Below, piece after piece: positions 8,684 to 16,774 of a stretch of 64,000 bases of DNA (the stretch's first letter is position 1; the number at the start of each line of letters is the position of its first letter). This DNA is from Acidobacteriota bacterium (lineage in GTDB: Bacteria; Acidobacteriota; JAAYUB01). The stretch is taken from positions 1 through 64,000 of the forward strand of contig JAGNHB010000010.1 of NCBI GenBank assembly GCA_018001935.1, read 5' to 3'. A program made the position numbers and the translations under genes. A model generated the notes under the pieces. It searched no databases. It was given only the letters and a program-made list of their open reading frames with translations, and was not told where the DNA came from.

Positions 8684-9714
8684 TGGCCCGGCGTCCGGCG
8701 AAACCGCGAAGGGGGTGCCGCACCTTCCTCCTGCACGTCCTGGTGGCGGGGGCCCTGCTCTGGCTGGCCCACTGCGTCGTGCACCGGGTCGCGGGCGGGG
8801 CTTTTCTCGCCGCCCGATGGAACGGGGAGGGGACCCGCCGTTTCGCCGAGGGAAAGCTGCCGGCCGCCCGTGCCCTCTTCGAGAAGAGCGCCGCCGAGCG
8901 GTACCACGAGGAAGTCCCCGCCCACAACCTGGGCCGCTGTCACTTGGAGGAGAAGGACTACACCGAGGCCCACGCGGCCTTCGAGCGCTCCAGGGAGGCC
9001 TCGCCCCGCTTCGCCCCTTCCCTCTACAACGACGGGCACGCCCTCTACGGCTGGGGCGGCACCCTGGCCGACTTCCCGGGAGCGGACTCCGGGGAACGGG
9101 AGGAGGCCTGCCGGCGGGCCGACCTGCTGAAGAAGGCGGCGGCCCTGTGGGAACAGGCGATCGCGTGTTTCGAAGCGGCGGAGAAGGCGGCGGGGACGGA
9201 CGCCCTCCGCCGCGACGCCCGGGAAAATGCCGCCTTCCTGCGACGGGAGCTGGAAGTGCTGAAGCGGCACCAGGAGGAATACCGGCGACGGTGCGAGGCG
9301 GAAAACGCCGGCGGCGGGGCTTCCGGCGGCAGCCAGGGCCAAGGGCAGGGTCAGGGGGGGCAGCAAGGCCGGGGGCAGGGGCAGCCGCCGTCCGCTGGCG
9401 GGCAGGGCTCGGGCGGACAGCCACCGCCCGCCGCCTCCCAGGGTCGGGGGCAGCCCCCACCCGCCGGAGGTCGGCAGGGGCAGCCGCCATCGGGCCCCAA
9501 AGGGGGCGGAGCCGGTCAACAACCCCCGTCCGGGGGCGGTGGTTCAGCGCAGGCGGGGAGCGGCCTGTCCGAAGCAGAGCGGGAGGAGATCGAAGCCTCG
9601 GTGCGCCGCCAGGAAAAACAGCGCCGGGAAAAGGGTCATTTCCACCGACAGACCGCCCCCCAGCAGTGGCGGAAGAAGGCCCCGGGCGAGGGCGGGCGGG
9701 AGGTGCTGTGGTAG
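8683..9714 (+). CDS. BatC-like TPR protein with Q/G/P-rich tail
   Basis: This 343-residue protein begins at ATG 8683, sharing a base with the BatB stop (TGATG). One N-terminal membrane helix (about 13-30) is followed by two or three tetratricopeptide-like repeats, residues 45-125, then a helical region. A low-complexity tract rich in Gln, Gly and Pro spans about residues 205-290. The charged C-terminus (SEAEREEIEASVRRQEKQRR) resembles the end of other BatC/BatE proteins. It closes the coupled MoxR operon. The low-complexity linker is unusually long, about 85 residues. Confidence 0.8.
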   Translation: MARRPAKPRRGCRTFLLHVLVAGALLWLAHCVVHRVAGGAFLAARWNGEGTRRFAEGKLPAARALFEKSAAERYHEEVPAHNLGRCHLEEKDYTEAHAAFERSREASPRFAPSLYNDGHALYGWGGTLADFPGADSGEREEACRRADLLKKAAALWEQAIACFEAAEKAAGTDALRRDARENAAFLRRELEVLKRHQEEYRRRCEAENAGGGASGGSQGQGQGQGGQQGRGQGQPPSAGGQGSGGQPPPAASQGRGQPPPAGGRQGQPPSGPKGGGAGQQPPSGGGGSAQAGSGLSEAEREEIEASVRRQEKQRREKGHFHRQTAPQQWRKKAPGEGGREVLW

Positions 9715-9745
9715 GCTGTTAAGCTGTTAGGCTGTAGGCTGTAGG
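9715..9745. repeat. TTAGGCTGTAGG-type repeat units (solo copy)
   Basis: Four tandem variants of AGGCTGT(T)A follow the batC stop. The same unit forms the inverted ends of the S23 cassette at 21441-21900. No gene is enclosed here. Confidence 0.6.
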
Positions 9746-9757
9746 TCCGGAGGGATC

Positions 9758-9825
9758 TCATCGGAATCGGAATCGGGATCGGGATCGGGATCGCTAACGG
9801 GGTCGGTATCGGTATCACAATCGGG
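9758..9825. repeat. Degenerate hexamer array (ATCGGN)n
   Basis: About eleven units of the type ATCGGA, ATCGGG and ATCGGT run head to tail with 6-bp periodicity. It is one of four such arrays in the window (others at 26414, 26703 and 36255). Confidence 0.8.
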
Positions 9826-9864
9826 GCTGCAAGCGCAGTCGAAACGTCGCGGGCCGTACCCTGC

Positions 9865-9932
9865 GGAGTGCGGCGCGCAGGCTGCCAGAGCGCCGCTTTG
9901 ACCGCGCCGCGCAGGCTGCCGGAGCGGCGCGG
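9865..9932 (+). repeat. 68-bp dispersed repeat, copy A
   Basis: These 68 bases match the reverse complement of 23137-23204 with only about three differences. The element is itself two imperfect copies of a roughly 33-bp unit with the core GCGCAGGCTGCCGGAGCG. It is non-coding and very GC-rich. Confidence 0.85.
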
Positions 9933-10132
9933 CCCAAACCCGAAGCGCGCGCTTGGCGGAAGTTGAAGCACCTGGGCGCGAAGGCACGGGGAGAACCGGG
10001 CCGGCATGCCCCGCAACGGCGTGTTCGTGAGGTTCCTGGTTCAATTTCCGTGTCTTTCGTTTCTTCCGTGGTTCTATTGGCCTGGATGTCACGCCTGGGC
10101 AGGAAGGCCCGGGACGGAGCGGAGGTGACCTG

Positions 10133-10963
10133 ATGCTGTTTCGCAACCATCTGTCAATCAAATGTCCGGCTTTGATCGCCCTCGCCTTGGCGTTGACGGG
10201 GTACGCCCTGGCGGCCGGGCCGGTGGTCGGCCTCATCCTCAACGCCGAGCAGGCGGCGGACCTCGCGGCGGGAAAACCGGTGGCCGCCCGGTACGTAGCA
10301 GCCGTGGAAAAGGCCGGCGGGACCGTGCACTTCTTCGTCCTCGGGGACAACGCACCCGGGACGATCGGGAAAATGGACGCCGTCGACGCGCTCCTGATCC
10401 CCGGCGGCGACGACATCGCCCCCGACCGGTACGGCCAGGCGGCGGACCCGCGGCTGGAGACCGTCGAGCCCGCCCTGGACGCCTTGGAGTTCGCCCTCTA
10501 CAAGGCCGCCCGCGACCGCGGGATGCCGGTGCTGGGGATCTGCCGGGGCTGCCAGTTCATCAACGTCTTCCACGGGGGAACCCTCCACCAGGACCTCCCC
10601 ACGGGGTACCGCCGGAAACCGGCCGTCCCCCACCGGTGCAAGGACGGGGAAAGCTATCTCCGAAGCGACCACACGGTCACGATCCGGAAGGGTTCGCTCC
10701 TCGCCCGGGCCTCCGGGGCAACCCGCCTGACCGTCAACTCCTATCACCACCAGGGCCTCGACCGGATCGGCCGGGGGCTCACCGTGACCGCCCGGTCGGC
10801 CGACGGCCTGCCGGAAGCGGTCGAGGGGAAGCACGGACCCTTTCTCCTGGGGGTCCAGTTTCACCCGGAGCGCGACTTCGAGAACGAGCCCCCCTTCGAG
10901 GGCATCTTCCGCGCTTTCCTGGCAGCGGCGGAACGGTACCGGGCGGGGAAAACCGCGTTTTGA
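10133..10963 (+). CDS. Secreted class I glutamine amidotransferase-like hydrolase (peptidase C26 family)
   Basis: This 276-residue protein resembles gamma-glutamyl-gamma-aminobutyrate hydrolases (PuuD type), which cleave gamma-glutamyl amide bonds. The nucleophile cysteine lies in GICRGCQ near residue 140. The catalytic His-Glu pair is in VQFHPERD near 243, and LIPGGDDIAP supports the fold. Unlike PuuD it starts with a signal peptide (hydrophobic residues 12-27, LALALTGYALAAG), so it should act outside the cytoplasm. The start ATG has GGAGGTGA upstream. A paralogue without a signal peptide is at 47030-47791. The substrate may be a gamma-glutamyl compound from peptidoglycan or the surroundings, which is an inference. 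Confidence 0.85.
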   Translation: MLFRNHLSIKCPALIALALALTGYALAAGPVVGLILNAEQAADLAAGKPVAARYVAAVEKAGGTVHFFVLGDNAPGTIGKMDAVDALLIPGGDDIAPDRYGQAADPRLETVEPALDALEFALYKAARDRGMPVLGICRGCQFINVFHGGTLHQDLPTGYRRKPAVPHRCKDGESYLRSDHTVTIRKGSLLARASGATRLTVNSYHHQGLDRIGRGLTVTARSADGLPEAVEGKHGPFLLGVQFHPERDFENEPPFEGIFRAFLAAAERYRAGKTAF

Positions 10964-10965
10964 CC

Positions 10966-10994
10966 TTGACATCGGGCTCGATATGTTTTATCAA
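10966..10994 (+). promoter_or_regulatory. Promoter of the ArsR-methyltransferase gene
   Basis: A perfect -35 TTGACA (10966-10971), a 17-nt spacer and -10 TATCAA (10989-10994) lie between the amidotransferase stop and the start codon at 11016. The predicted transcript start is only about 15 nt before the ATG, so the leader is very short. Confidence 0.75.
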
Positions 10995-11021
10995 TACATC
11001 GACAGGTGTTGATGTATGGAT
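10990..11021 (+). promoter_or_regulatory. Palindromic operator overlapping promoter and start codon
   Basis: Two 15-nt arms (10990-11004 and 11007-11021) pair with 2 mismatches around a central GG. The core is ATACATCGACA against TGTTGATGTAT. It covers the -10 box, the transcript start and the ATG of the ArsR-family regulator, as expected for autorepression. Confidence 0.75.
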
Positions 11022-11939
11022 GCATTGTTCAGACTTCTCGGGGACGAAACGCGGTTGAGGGTGCTCTACCTCCTCTCCACGGGCGTGTACGGCGTCGGGG
11101 AGATCGCCGAGACCCTCGGCCTGGCCCAGAACCTGGTGTCCCACCACCTCCGGGCGCTGTCGGACGGGGAACTCATCCGATCCGACCGCCAGGGGCGGAT
11201 GGTATTCTACCGACTCCAGGATACGGGATCGGCCCCCGAGGCTGCCCCGGTCCTGTCGCACTTTCTGAACTGGGCCGCCGCGCGCCCCCCCTTCTCCGTC
11301 GACCGCGAGCGGGGCGGACGGGTCCTGGGCCGCCGCCCGGAGCGGAGCCGGTCCTTCTTCGCCCGCCACGCCGACCGCTGGGATGGTCTCGCCGCCTCCA
11401 CGGTGGACGTCGCCCGGTCGAAGGAACTGCTGGCTCAACTGCTCCCACCGTCGGGAAACGGGATTGCGGCGGACCTCGGGACCGGGACGGGGTCTCTCGT
11501 CCCCTGGTTGTCGGGGCGGTTCGAACGGGTCATCGCCGTGGACGCCTCCCGGGAGATGCTGAACCTGGCGGAACGGAACCACGCCGGCCCCCGCACCGAG
11601 TTCCGACTCGGCGAACTGGAGCACCTCCCCCTGCCCGACGTCTCGCTGGACGCGGCGGTGATGCACTACGTCCTGCACCACTGCGCCCGCCCCGAGGCGG
11701 TGTTCCCGGAGGTCCGGCGGGTGTTGCGCCCGGGGGGGGCGTTCGTCCTGTTCGATTTTTTGCCGCACCGGGAAGAAAAATTCCGCGTCGAAATGGGGGA
11801 CGTCTGGCTCGGGTTCAGCCTGGGGGACATCGAACCGTTGTTCGTGCGGAACGGGTTCCGGCTCGATCCGCCGATGTCGTTTTCGACCCCGAGCCCCGCG
11901 CTGGAAGCCTTCGCGTTGAAGGCCGTCCGCTGCGGCTGA
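11016..11939 (+). CDS. ArsR-family regulator fused to SAM-dependent methyltransferase (SahR-like)
   Basis: This 307-residue fusion has an N-terminal ArsR winged helix (residues 1-75, with LGDETRLRVLYLL and LAQNLVSHHLRAL as recognition helix). A class I methyltransferase domain follows, with the AdoMet motif ADLGTGTGSL near residue 152 and VLRPGGAFVLFDF near 243. This architecture next to ahcY matches SahR of Proteobacteria, which senses S-adenosylhomocysteine through the methyltransferase domain and controls the methionine cycle genes. The strong palindrome over its own promoter supports the role. Whether the domain still methylates anything is not visible. Confidence 0.87.
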   Translation: MDALFRLLGDETRLRVLYLLSTGVYGVGEIAETLGLAQNLVSHHLRALSDGELIRSDRQGRMVFYRLQDTGSAPEAAPVLSHFLNWAAARPPFSVDRERGGRVLGRRPERSRSFFARHADRWDGLAASTVDVARSKELLAQLLPPSGNGIAADLGTGTGSLVPWLSGRFERVIAVDASREMLNLAERNHAGPRTEFRLGELEHLPLPDVSLDAAVMHYVLHHCARPEAVFPEVRRVLRPGGAFVLFDFLPHREEKFRVEMGDVWLGFSLGDIEPLFVRNGFRLDPPMSFSTPSPALEAFALKAVRCG

Positions 11940-12108
11940 GTCTCGACGGGGATCCGCCACAAGGAACACAAAGATCGCAAAGGAACCGGGCATGTTTTAC
12001 CCAGGCTCGAGACCGTTATGAAACGATGTCAGTCTCTGTGAGATCCGAATCCGGGCTTTTTGCGATCGTGTCAATTCTGAATTCTCAAATCTCTTTCAAG
12101 GAGTTTCA

Positions 12109-13362
12109 ATGAACTACAAAGTCAAGGACCTCGCCCTCGCCGAGCAGGGCCTCCTGAAGATCCACTGGGCAGAGTCCCGCATGCCGGTGCTCATGGCCCT
12201 GCGTGAAAAGTACTCCAAAACGAAGCCCCTGGCCGGGATGCGCATCGCCGGCTGCCTCCACGTCACCAAGGAGACGGCGGTGCTGGTCCGGACCCTCAAG
12301 GCCGCCGGCGCGGAGCTGTCCTGGAGCGGCTGCAACCCGCTGTCCACCCAGGACGACGTGGCCGCCGCCCTGGCCTCCGAAGGCCACTCCATCTACGCCT
12401 GGCACGGCATGAACAAGGAAGAGTTCTACTGGTGCATCGACAAGACCCTCGAGTTCAAGCCGACCCTCACCCTGGACGACGGCGCCGACCTCATCTTCAC
12501 CGTCCACAGCAAGTACCCGGAGCTCGCCGCGCAGATGGTCGGCGGGACCGAGGAGACCACCACCGGCGTCCACCGCCTCCGCGCCATGGCGGACGACGGC
12601 AAGATGCTCTACCCCGTCATTGCCGTGAACGACGCCGAGACCAAGTGGGACTTCGACAACGTCTACGGCACGGGCCAGTCCTCCATCGACGGCATCCTGC
12701 GCGCCACCGCCGTGATGCTGGCCGGCAAGACCTTCGTGGTGGCCGGTTACGGACACTGCGGCAAGGGCTGCGCCATGCGCGCCCAGGGGCTGGGCGCCAA
12801 CGTCGTCGCCACGGAAGTGAAGCCGACGGCCGCCCTCAAGGCCATGCTGGACGGCGTCCGCGTGATGACCATGGACCAGGCCGCCGCCATCGGCGACATC
12901 TTCATCACCGCCACCGGGATGAAGGACGTCATCGTCAAGCGCCACTTCGAGTCCATGAAGGACGGCGCCATCGTCTGCAACACCGGCCACTACGACTGCG
13001 AGCTGAACCTGGATGACCTGAAGTCCATCGCGGTCTCGGTCCAGGAGATCCGGCCCAACAACGAGGAGTACACCCTGCGCAACGGGCACCGGATCTACGT
13101 CCTCGCCCAGGGCCGCCTGGTGAACCTGGCGGCCGCCGAGGGGCACCCCTCCGAGGTCATGGACATGAGCTTCGCCAACCAGTTCATGAGCATGGTGCGG
13201 CTGGCCCGCGAGGGGCGAACCCTCGAGAAGAAGGTCTACGACATCCCGCCGGAGCAGGACCAGGAGATCGCCGGCGTGAAGCTGGAGACCATGGGCATCG
13301 GCATCGACACCCTCACGGAAGAGCAGATCGCCTACGCGCGCGACTACTCCGCCGGGACCTGA
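12109..13362 (+). CDS. ahcY: Adenosylhomocysteinase
   Basis: This 417-residue enzyme hydrolyses S-adenosylhomocysteine reversibly to adenosine and homocysteine, clearing the product inhibitor of methylation. The NAD-binding motif GYGHCGKGCA lies near residue 212. The substrate site residues in EETTTGVHR and the lysine/aspartate in NDAETKWDFDN are present, and the C-terminal DYSAGT resembles shorter bacterial and archaeal forms. The start has AAGGAG 8 nt upstream. It follows the SahR-like regulator by 169 nt with no obvious SAH riboswitch between. A strong hairpin terminator follows. Confidence 0.97.
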   Translation: MNYKVKDLALAEQGLLKIHWAESRMPVLMALREKYSKTKPLAGMRIAGCLHVTKETAVLVRTLKAAGAELSWSGCNPLSTQDDVAAALASEGHSIYAWHGMNKEEFYWCIDKTLEFKPTLTLDDGADLIFTVHSKYPELAAQMVGGTEETTTGVHRLRAMADDGKMLYPVIAVNDAETKWDFDNVYGTGQSSIDGILRATAVMLAGKTFVVAGYGHCGKGCAMRAQGLGANVVATEVKPTAALKAMLDGVRVMTMDQAAAIGDIFITATGMKDVIVKRHFESMKDGAIVCNTGHYDCELNLDDLKSIAVSVQEIRPNNEEYTLRNGHRIYVLAQGRLVNLAAAEGHPSEVMDMSFANQFMSMVRLAREGRTLEKKVYDIPPEQDQEIAGVKLETMGIGIDTLTEEQIAYARDYSAGT

Positions 13363-13365
13363 TCG

Positions 13366-13405
13366 TAAAAACGGGTCCCCTCGAAGCGAGGGGACCCCGT
13401 TTTAC
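13366..13405. terminator. Bidirectional rho-independent terminator
   Basis: A 16-17 bp stem (GGGTCCCCTCG against CGAGGGGACCCC, one bulged base, GAAG-type loop) is flanked by A-runs on one side and T-runs on the other. It serves both ahcY and the convergent gene ending at 13402, whose stop codon lies inside the T-run. Confidence 0.9.
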
Positions 13406-13671
13406 CTTGCTCCCAGGAACTGGACGGCACGCATCAGGGCACAGAAGAGCCAACCGGCCCCGAGGATGCTGCCGGCGATGCGGGCGGCGAGGCGCAGCGT
13501 CGCCGGGCCCCAGGCCGGAAAGGCCAAGCCGAGGCGCCGGGTGCGTTTCCGGAGCATCGTGAGAGTCTCATATCTCAGCTCCCGCGCCGTTTCAGCCGAA
13601 ACGTCGAGGGCCGGGAGCGCAGACAGTTCCGTCAACCACTTCGCATCGTCTTCCTTGCCAGGCTTCATCAT
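13402..13671 (-). CDS. Small membrane protein downstream of ECF sigma factor (possible anti-sigma)
   Basis: This 89-residue protein has an acidic soluble N-terminus and one membrane helix near residues 62-82 (AARIAGSILGAGWLFCALM). It begins 3 nt after the sigma factor stop, so the two genes are co-transcribed and probably coupled. A single-helix protein right behind an ECF sigma gene is usually an anti-sigma factor. This one is short and lacks the zinc-binding HxxxCxxC motif, so that role is an inference from position only. The start may be either of two adjacent ATGs. Confidence 0.6.
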   Translation of the reverse strand: MMKPGKEDDAKWLTELSALPALDVSAETARELRYETLTMLRKRTRRLGLAFPAWGPATLRLAARIAGSILGAGWLFCALMRAVQFLGAR

Positions 13672-13674
13672 GTT

Positions 13675-14223
13675 TCAGCCCTCCTCCATCAGACCGGCCA
13701 GTTTCTCGCGGGCGCGGGAAAGTCGCTTGCGCGCGGCCTCCGGTGTCAGCCCCGCCACGGCGGCGGCCTCCGACGGGCTCATCCCCGCCACCCCCACCAG
13801 CAGGACCATCTCGCGGTAAATGAGCGGCAGCGCGGCCACGGCGCGCTCCAGCCGGCGCCCGCGTTCCCCCGCCGACAGTTCCTCCAGCGGTGTCCGGGTG
13901 GCGGCGGACGGCCAGTGGAAGGCGAAGACCTCGCCCAGCCGGCCGGCGTCCCGGTTCCGGGAACGGAGGTGACTGTAGTAGAGGTTGCGGGCCACCCGGA
14001 ACAGCCACGGGCCCAGGCACGTGTCCTCCCGCAGGTCCACGGCCCGGCAGGCCAGGCGGATCCAGGTTTCCTGGAGCAGGTCCTCCGCCAGGTCCCGCCG
14101 CCCGCACAGGCGCACCAGAAAAGCGAAGAGCCGCGGCCGCCAGGCGTCGAACACCTCGTCGAACGCCGACGCGTCGCCGGCTTTCAACCGAACCAGCCGC
14201 TCTTTGTCCGTGGTTTCCGTCAC
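13675..14223 (-). CDS. ECF-type RNA polymerase sigma factor
   Basis: This 182-residue alternative sigma factor contains region 2 (residues 20-90, with FDAWRPRLFAFLVRL and DLAEDLLQETW) and region 4 (about 120-175, with ALPLIYREMVLLVGVAGMS and AARKRLSRAREKL). The start is a GTG at 14223 with GGAGG 9 nt upstream. A longer frame extends 36 codons further but has no ribosome site. It is followed immediately by a small membrane protein that may hold it inactive. The regulon cannot be deduced from the window. Confidence 0.9.
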   Translation of the reverse strand: MTETTDKERLVRLKAGDASAFDEVFDAWRPRLFAFLVRLCGRRDLAEDLLQETWIRLACRAVDLREDTCLGPWLFRVARNLYYSHLRSRNRDAGRLGEVFAFHWPSAATRTPLEELSAGERGRRLERAVAALPLIYREMVLLVGVAGMSPSEAAAVAGLTPEAARKRLSRAREKLAGLMEEG

Positions 14224-14575
14224 GGTACCCGTCCTCCGGAACACCTTCCCTGCGACTATAACGCCGGAGAGGCCACCGGCGTGACCGATTTTCATTCGGA
14301 AAGCGGAGTGCGGTCCCCGGCTCAGATCCATCGTCCCTTCAGGACGAGTCAGGGCCGTCTGGAGTTCCTGTGGTTCGTGTTGAATTCCGTTTATTCAGAT
14401 CGGGGAAACCTGACAGGAGTCCCTTCGCTGTTCTTTTCACTCTTGTTTGCACGAGTCCGTTCACTGCGGGAATTTTACATGATACTCCTGCGATTCCTGC
14501 CTGTTTTTGTCCGGCTCGGTCACGATTTCCGACCTCCGGCGTTCTATACGGGTGAGATCGATATGGGAGGTTGTC
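14224..14575. other. Divergent intergenic region
   Basis: This 352-nt spacer lies between the sigma factor start and the small membrane protein start. I see a ribosome site at each end and AT-rich patches near 14370-14560, but no promoter I would defend and no gene. Confidence 0.4.
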
Positions 14576-14926
14576 ATGGAAGTCGTATTCAACGCCCTTT
14601 TCCACGTGCCGTTCATCCTGGTGCTGTGCGGTTTCCTGCTCACGTACGCCGTCTCCTTCGCGGTTCGGCCCACGGAGCGGAAGCTCTCCATCCTGCGCCC
14701 GCTGTCCGCGGCGGTGGTGTTCGCCCTGCTCAGCGCCGCCTGCGGCGGGGTCGGCTGCGCCTGCTTCAACGCCGCGAAGGCCACCCCGGAACTCATCGGC
14801 GGACCGGCCGTGCAGCACTTTTACGCCGGGCTGTCCGAGGCCATGGTCCCCGCCGTGGTGGGTTTCGCCGTCCTGGCCCTGGCCTGGGCGGTCTCGGCCG
14901 TCGGTTTCAAGCGGCAGACGGAGTAG
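14576..14926 (+). CDS. Small membrane protein of unknown function
   Basis: This 116-residue protein has three predicted membrane helices (about residues 8-28, 42-62 and 86-108). It starts at ATG 14576 with GGGAGG 5 nt upstream. The stretch GLSEAMVPAVVGFAVLALAW faintly resembles the MotA/TolQ/ExbB proton-channel core, but it is too short for those families and has no partner nearby. I cannot assign a function. It stands alone between divergent neighbours. Confidence 0.7.
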   Translation: MEVVFNALFHVPFILVLCGFLLTYAVSFAVRPTERKLSILRPLSAAVVFALLSAACGGVGCACFNAAKATPELIGGPAVQHFYAGLSEAMVPAVVGFAVLALAWAVSAVGFKRQTE

Positions 14927-15040
14927 CGCGCCGCAACCTGCCATGGCGCAGGGCCGGGCACCGGCGGCCGCTTCCCGGTTCCCTCCGTGATGGTCGACAG
15001 GCTGTCGTTCTCGCCCGTTCTGAAGGACCTGGCGGGATTT

Positions 15041-15160
15041 AAAAAGGACCAAAGGACCCAAAGGACGTAAAGGACCAAAATGACGGCGTACCCTCGACGG
15101 TTGGGTCTGCTGTCCTTTAAGTCCTTTAAGTCCTTTTGGTCCTTTGGTCCTTTGGTCCTT
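15041..15160. repeat. AAAGGACC-type heptamer clusters in inverted orientation
   Basis: The left arm (15041-15080) repeats AAAGGACC-like units. The right arm (15111-15160) repeats the complement TTTGGTCC/CTTTAAGT. The arms can fold into a long imperfect hairpin with a roughly 30-nt loop. It lies between the small membrane protein and the permease and may end transcription of one or both. Confidence 0.75.
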
Positions 15161-15195
15161 CACGCATGAGGTTTGCGGGCCGGAAACGCAGGCTT

Positions 15196-16650
15196 TCACC
15201 GTACTTCCTGCTCCTGTTTTTCGTCCGGGGAACAGGGGGCGGAGAGCGGGGGAGGGCCCAGGGTTCGCACCCGGCTGTGACGGCGTCCGTAGGCGAGGTA
15301 GAGGACCAGGCCGATGACGAACCAGACCAGGAGCCGCAACCAGGACTCCCGGGAGAGGCTGAACATCAGCACGAGGCAGATGAGGACCCCCGCGACGGGG
15401 GTGAAGGGGAAAAAGGGCACGCGGTAGGGGCGGGGGGCGTCGGGGTCGGTCCTCCGCAGGATGAAGACCCCGGCGCAGACCAGGATGAAGGCGAAGAGGG
15501 TCCCGATGCTCTCCATGTGAGCGAGTTGCTCGATGGGGACGAAGGCGGCGGCCAATCCCATCAGCGTCCCCGAAACCAGGGTGGTGGCGGTGGGGGTGCC
15601 GAAGCGCGGGTGGATGCGCGAGGCCCAGCGGGGCAGGAGGCCGTCGCGGGACATGGCCAGCAGCACCCGGGGCTGGGCGATGAGGTTGGCCACCAGGACG
15701 CTGGTCAGGCCGGCGATGGCCCCGGCGGCGATGATCGCGGAGAAGAAGCGGAGCCCGACGCTCTGGAAGGCCTGGGCGATGGGCTCGCCGGGCTGGATCT
15801 CGGTGTAGGGGACCATGCCGGTCAGCACCACCGAGACCCCGATGTAGAGGACCGAGCAGATCACCAGGGACCCGATGATGCCGACGGGCAAATTGCGTTG
15901 GGGGTCCTTCACCTCCTCGGCGGTGGTGCAGACCACGTCGAAGCCCAGGTAGGCCACGAAGACCAGGGCCGCCGCCCCGAGGGTCCCGGCCGCGCCAAAG
16001 GGCATGAAAGGGTTCCAGTGGGCGGGGTTGACGTAGAAGGCCCCGACGACGATGACCGCCAGCACCACCGTCACCTTCACGACGACCAGGGCCCGGGTCA
16101 GGCGGGCGCTCTCCCGGATCCCCACCAACACCAGGCCGGTAAGGCCCATCACCAGGAGCAGGGCGGGGAGGTCGATGAAGCCCCCCGCCACGCTCCAGGG
16201 GTCGTTGGCCAGCCAGACGGGGAAACGGATCCCCATGCTCTCGAGGACTCCCAGGGCGTACTTGGACCAACCGCTGGCCACCATGGCCGCCCCGATGCCG
16301 TACTCCAGGACGAGGTCCCAGCCGATCACCCACGCCACCAACTCGCCGAGGGAGGCGTAGGTGTAGGTGTAGGCGCTGCCCGCCACCGGGATGAAGGCGG
16401 CCAGTTCCGAGTAGCAGAGGGCGGCGAAGGCGCAGGCCAGGCCGGCCAGGACGAAGGAGAGGACCACCGAGGGGCCGGCGTCCCGGGCGGCGACACCCGA
16501 CAGGACGAAGATCCCGGCGCCGATGATGGCCCCGATGCCGATGGCCAGCAGGTCGAAGCGGCCGAGCCGTCGCTGCATGCCCCCGTGCTGCTCCTCGGTA
16601 TCGGCCAGGATCAGTGCCAGGGGTTTGCGGGCAAAGAGACGGCTCGCCAT
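15196..16650 (-). CDS. APC-family amino acid permease
   Basis: This 484-residue inner-membrane transporter has about twelve helices. The APC signature IGIGAIIGAGIFVLSG lies near residue 38, and EEVKDPQRNLPVGIIGS near 255 is typical of the cationic amino acid transporter branch (YfnA/CAT type). It would import amino acids in symport with protons. The start ATG has GGAGGTG 6 nt upstream. It is a single-gene unit. The C-terminal 20 residues are hydrophilic. The substrate within the family is not determined. Confidence 0.92.
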   Translation of the reverse strand: MASRLFARKPLALILADTEEQHGGMQRRLGRFDLLAIGIGAIIGAGIFVLSGVAARDAGPSVVLSFVLAGLACAFAALCYSELAAFIPVAGSAYTYTYASLGELVAWVIGWDLVLEYGIGAAMVASGWSKYALGVLESMGIRFPVWLANDPWSVAGGFIDLPALLLVMGLTGLVLVGIRESARLTRALVVVKVTVVLAVIVVGAFYVNPAHWNPFMPFGAAGTLGAAALVFVAYLGFDVVCTTAEEVKDPQRNLPVGIIGSLVICSVLYIGVSVVLTGMVPYTEIQPGEPIAQAFQSVGLRFFSAIIAAGAIAGLTSVLVANLIAQPRVLLAMSRDGLLPRWASRIHPRFGTPTATTLVSGTLMGLAAAFVPIEQLAHMESIGTLFAFILVCAGVFILRRTDPDAPRPYRVPFFPFTPVAGVLICLVLMFSLSRESWLRLLVWFVIGLVLYLAYGRRHSRVRTLGPPPLSAPCSPDEKQEQEVR

Positions 16651-16774
16651 GGTCGCACCTCCAGGAAAACACGATCAGATTGAAGGCAGAGAAGGAGCCG
16701 ATTTCAACGACAGTCCAACTGCCCTACGCCACCGTGGCCGGCGTTGAACACTGCCCCGGCGAGAGGCCCTGCGC

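Larger units (their letters stand above)
9715..10132. other. Gene-free, repeat-dense intergenic region
   Basis: No gene is supported in these 418 bases. In order they hold TTAGGCTGTAGG-type units (9715-9745), a degenerate hexamer array (9758-9825), copy A of a 68-bp element (9865-9932), and a tract of TTCGTG/CCGTGTC-like fragments near 10025-10080. The amidotransferase ribosome site GGAGGTGA lies just before 10133. Confidence 0.6.

Noticed and set aside
11940-12108. SAH riboswitch before ahcY
   Set aside because: I looked for the conserved SAH-riboswitch core but the leader only holds an imperfect GATCGCAAA/TTTGCGATC repeat. Regulation by the SahR-like protein is the better explanation.
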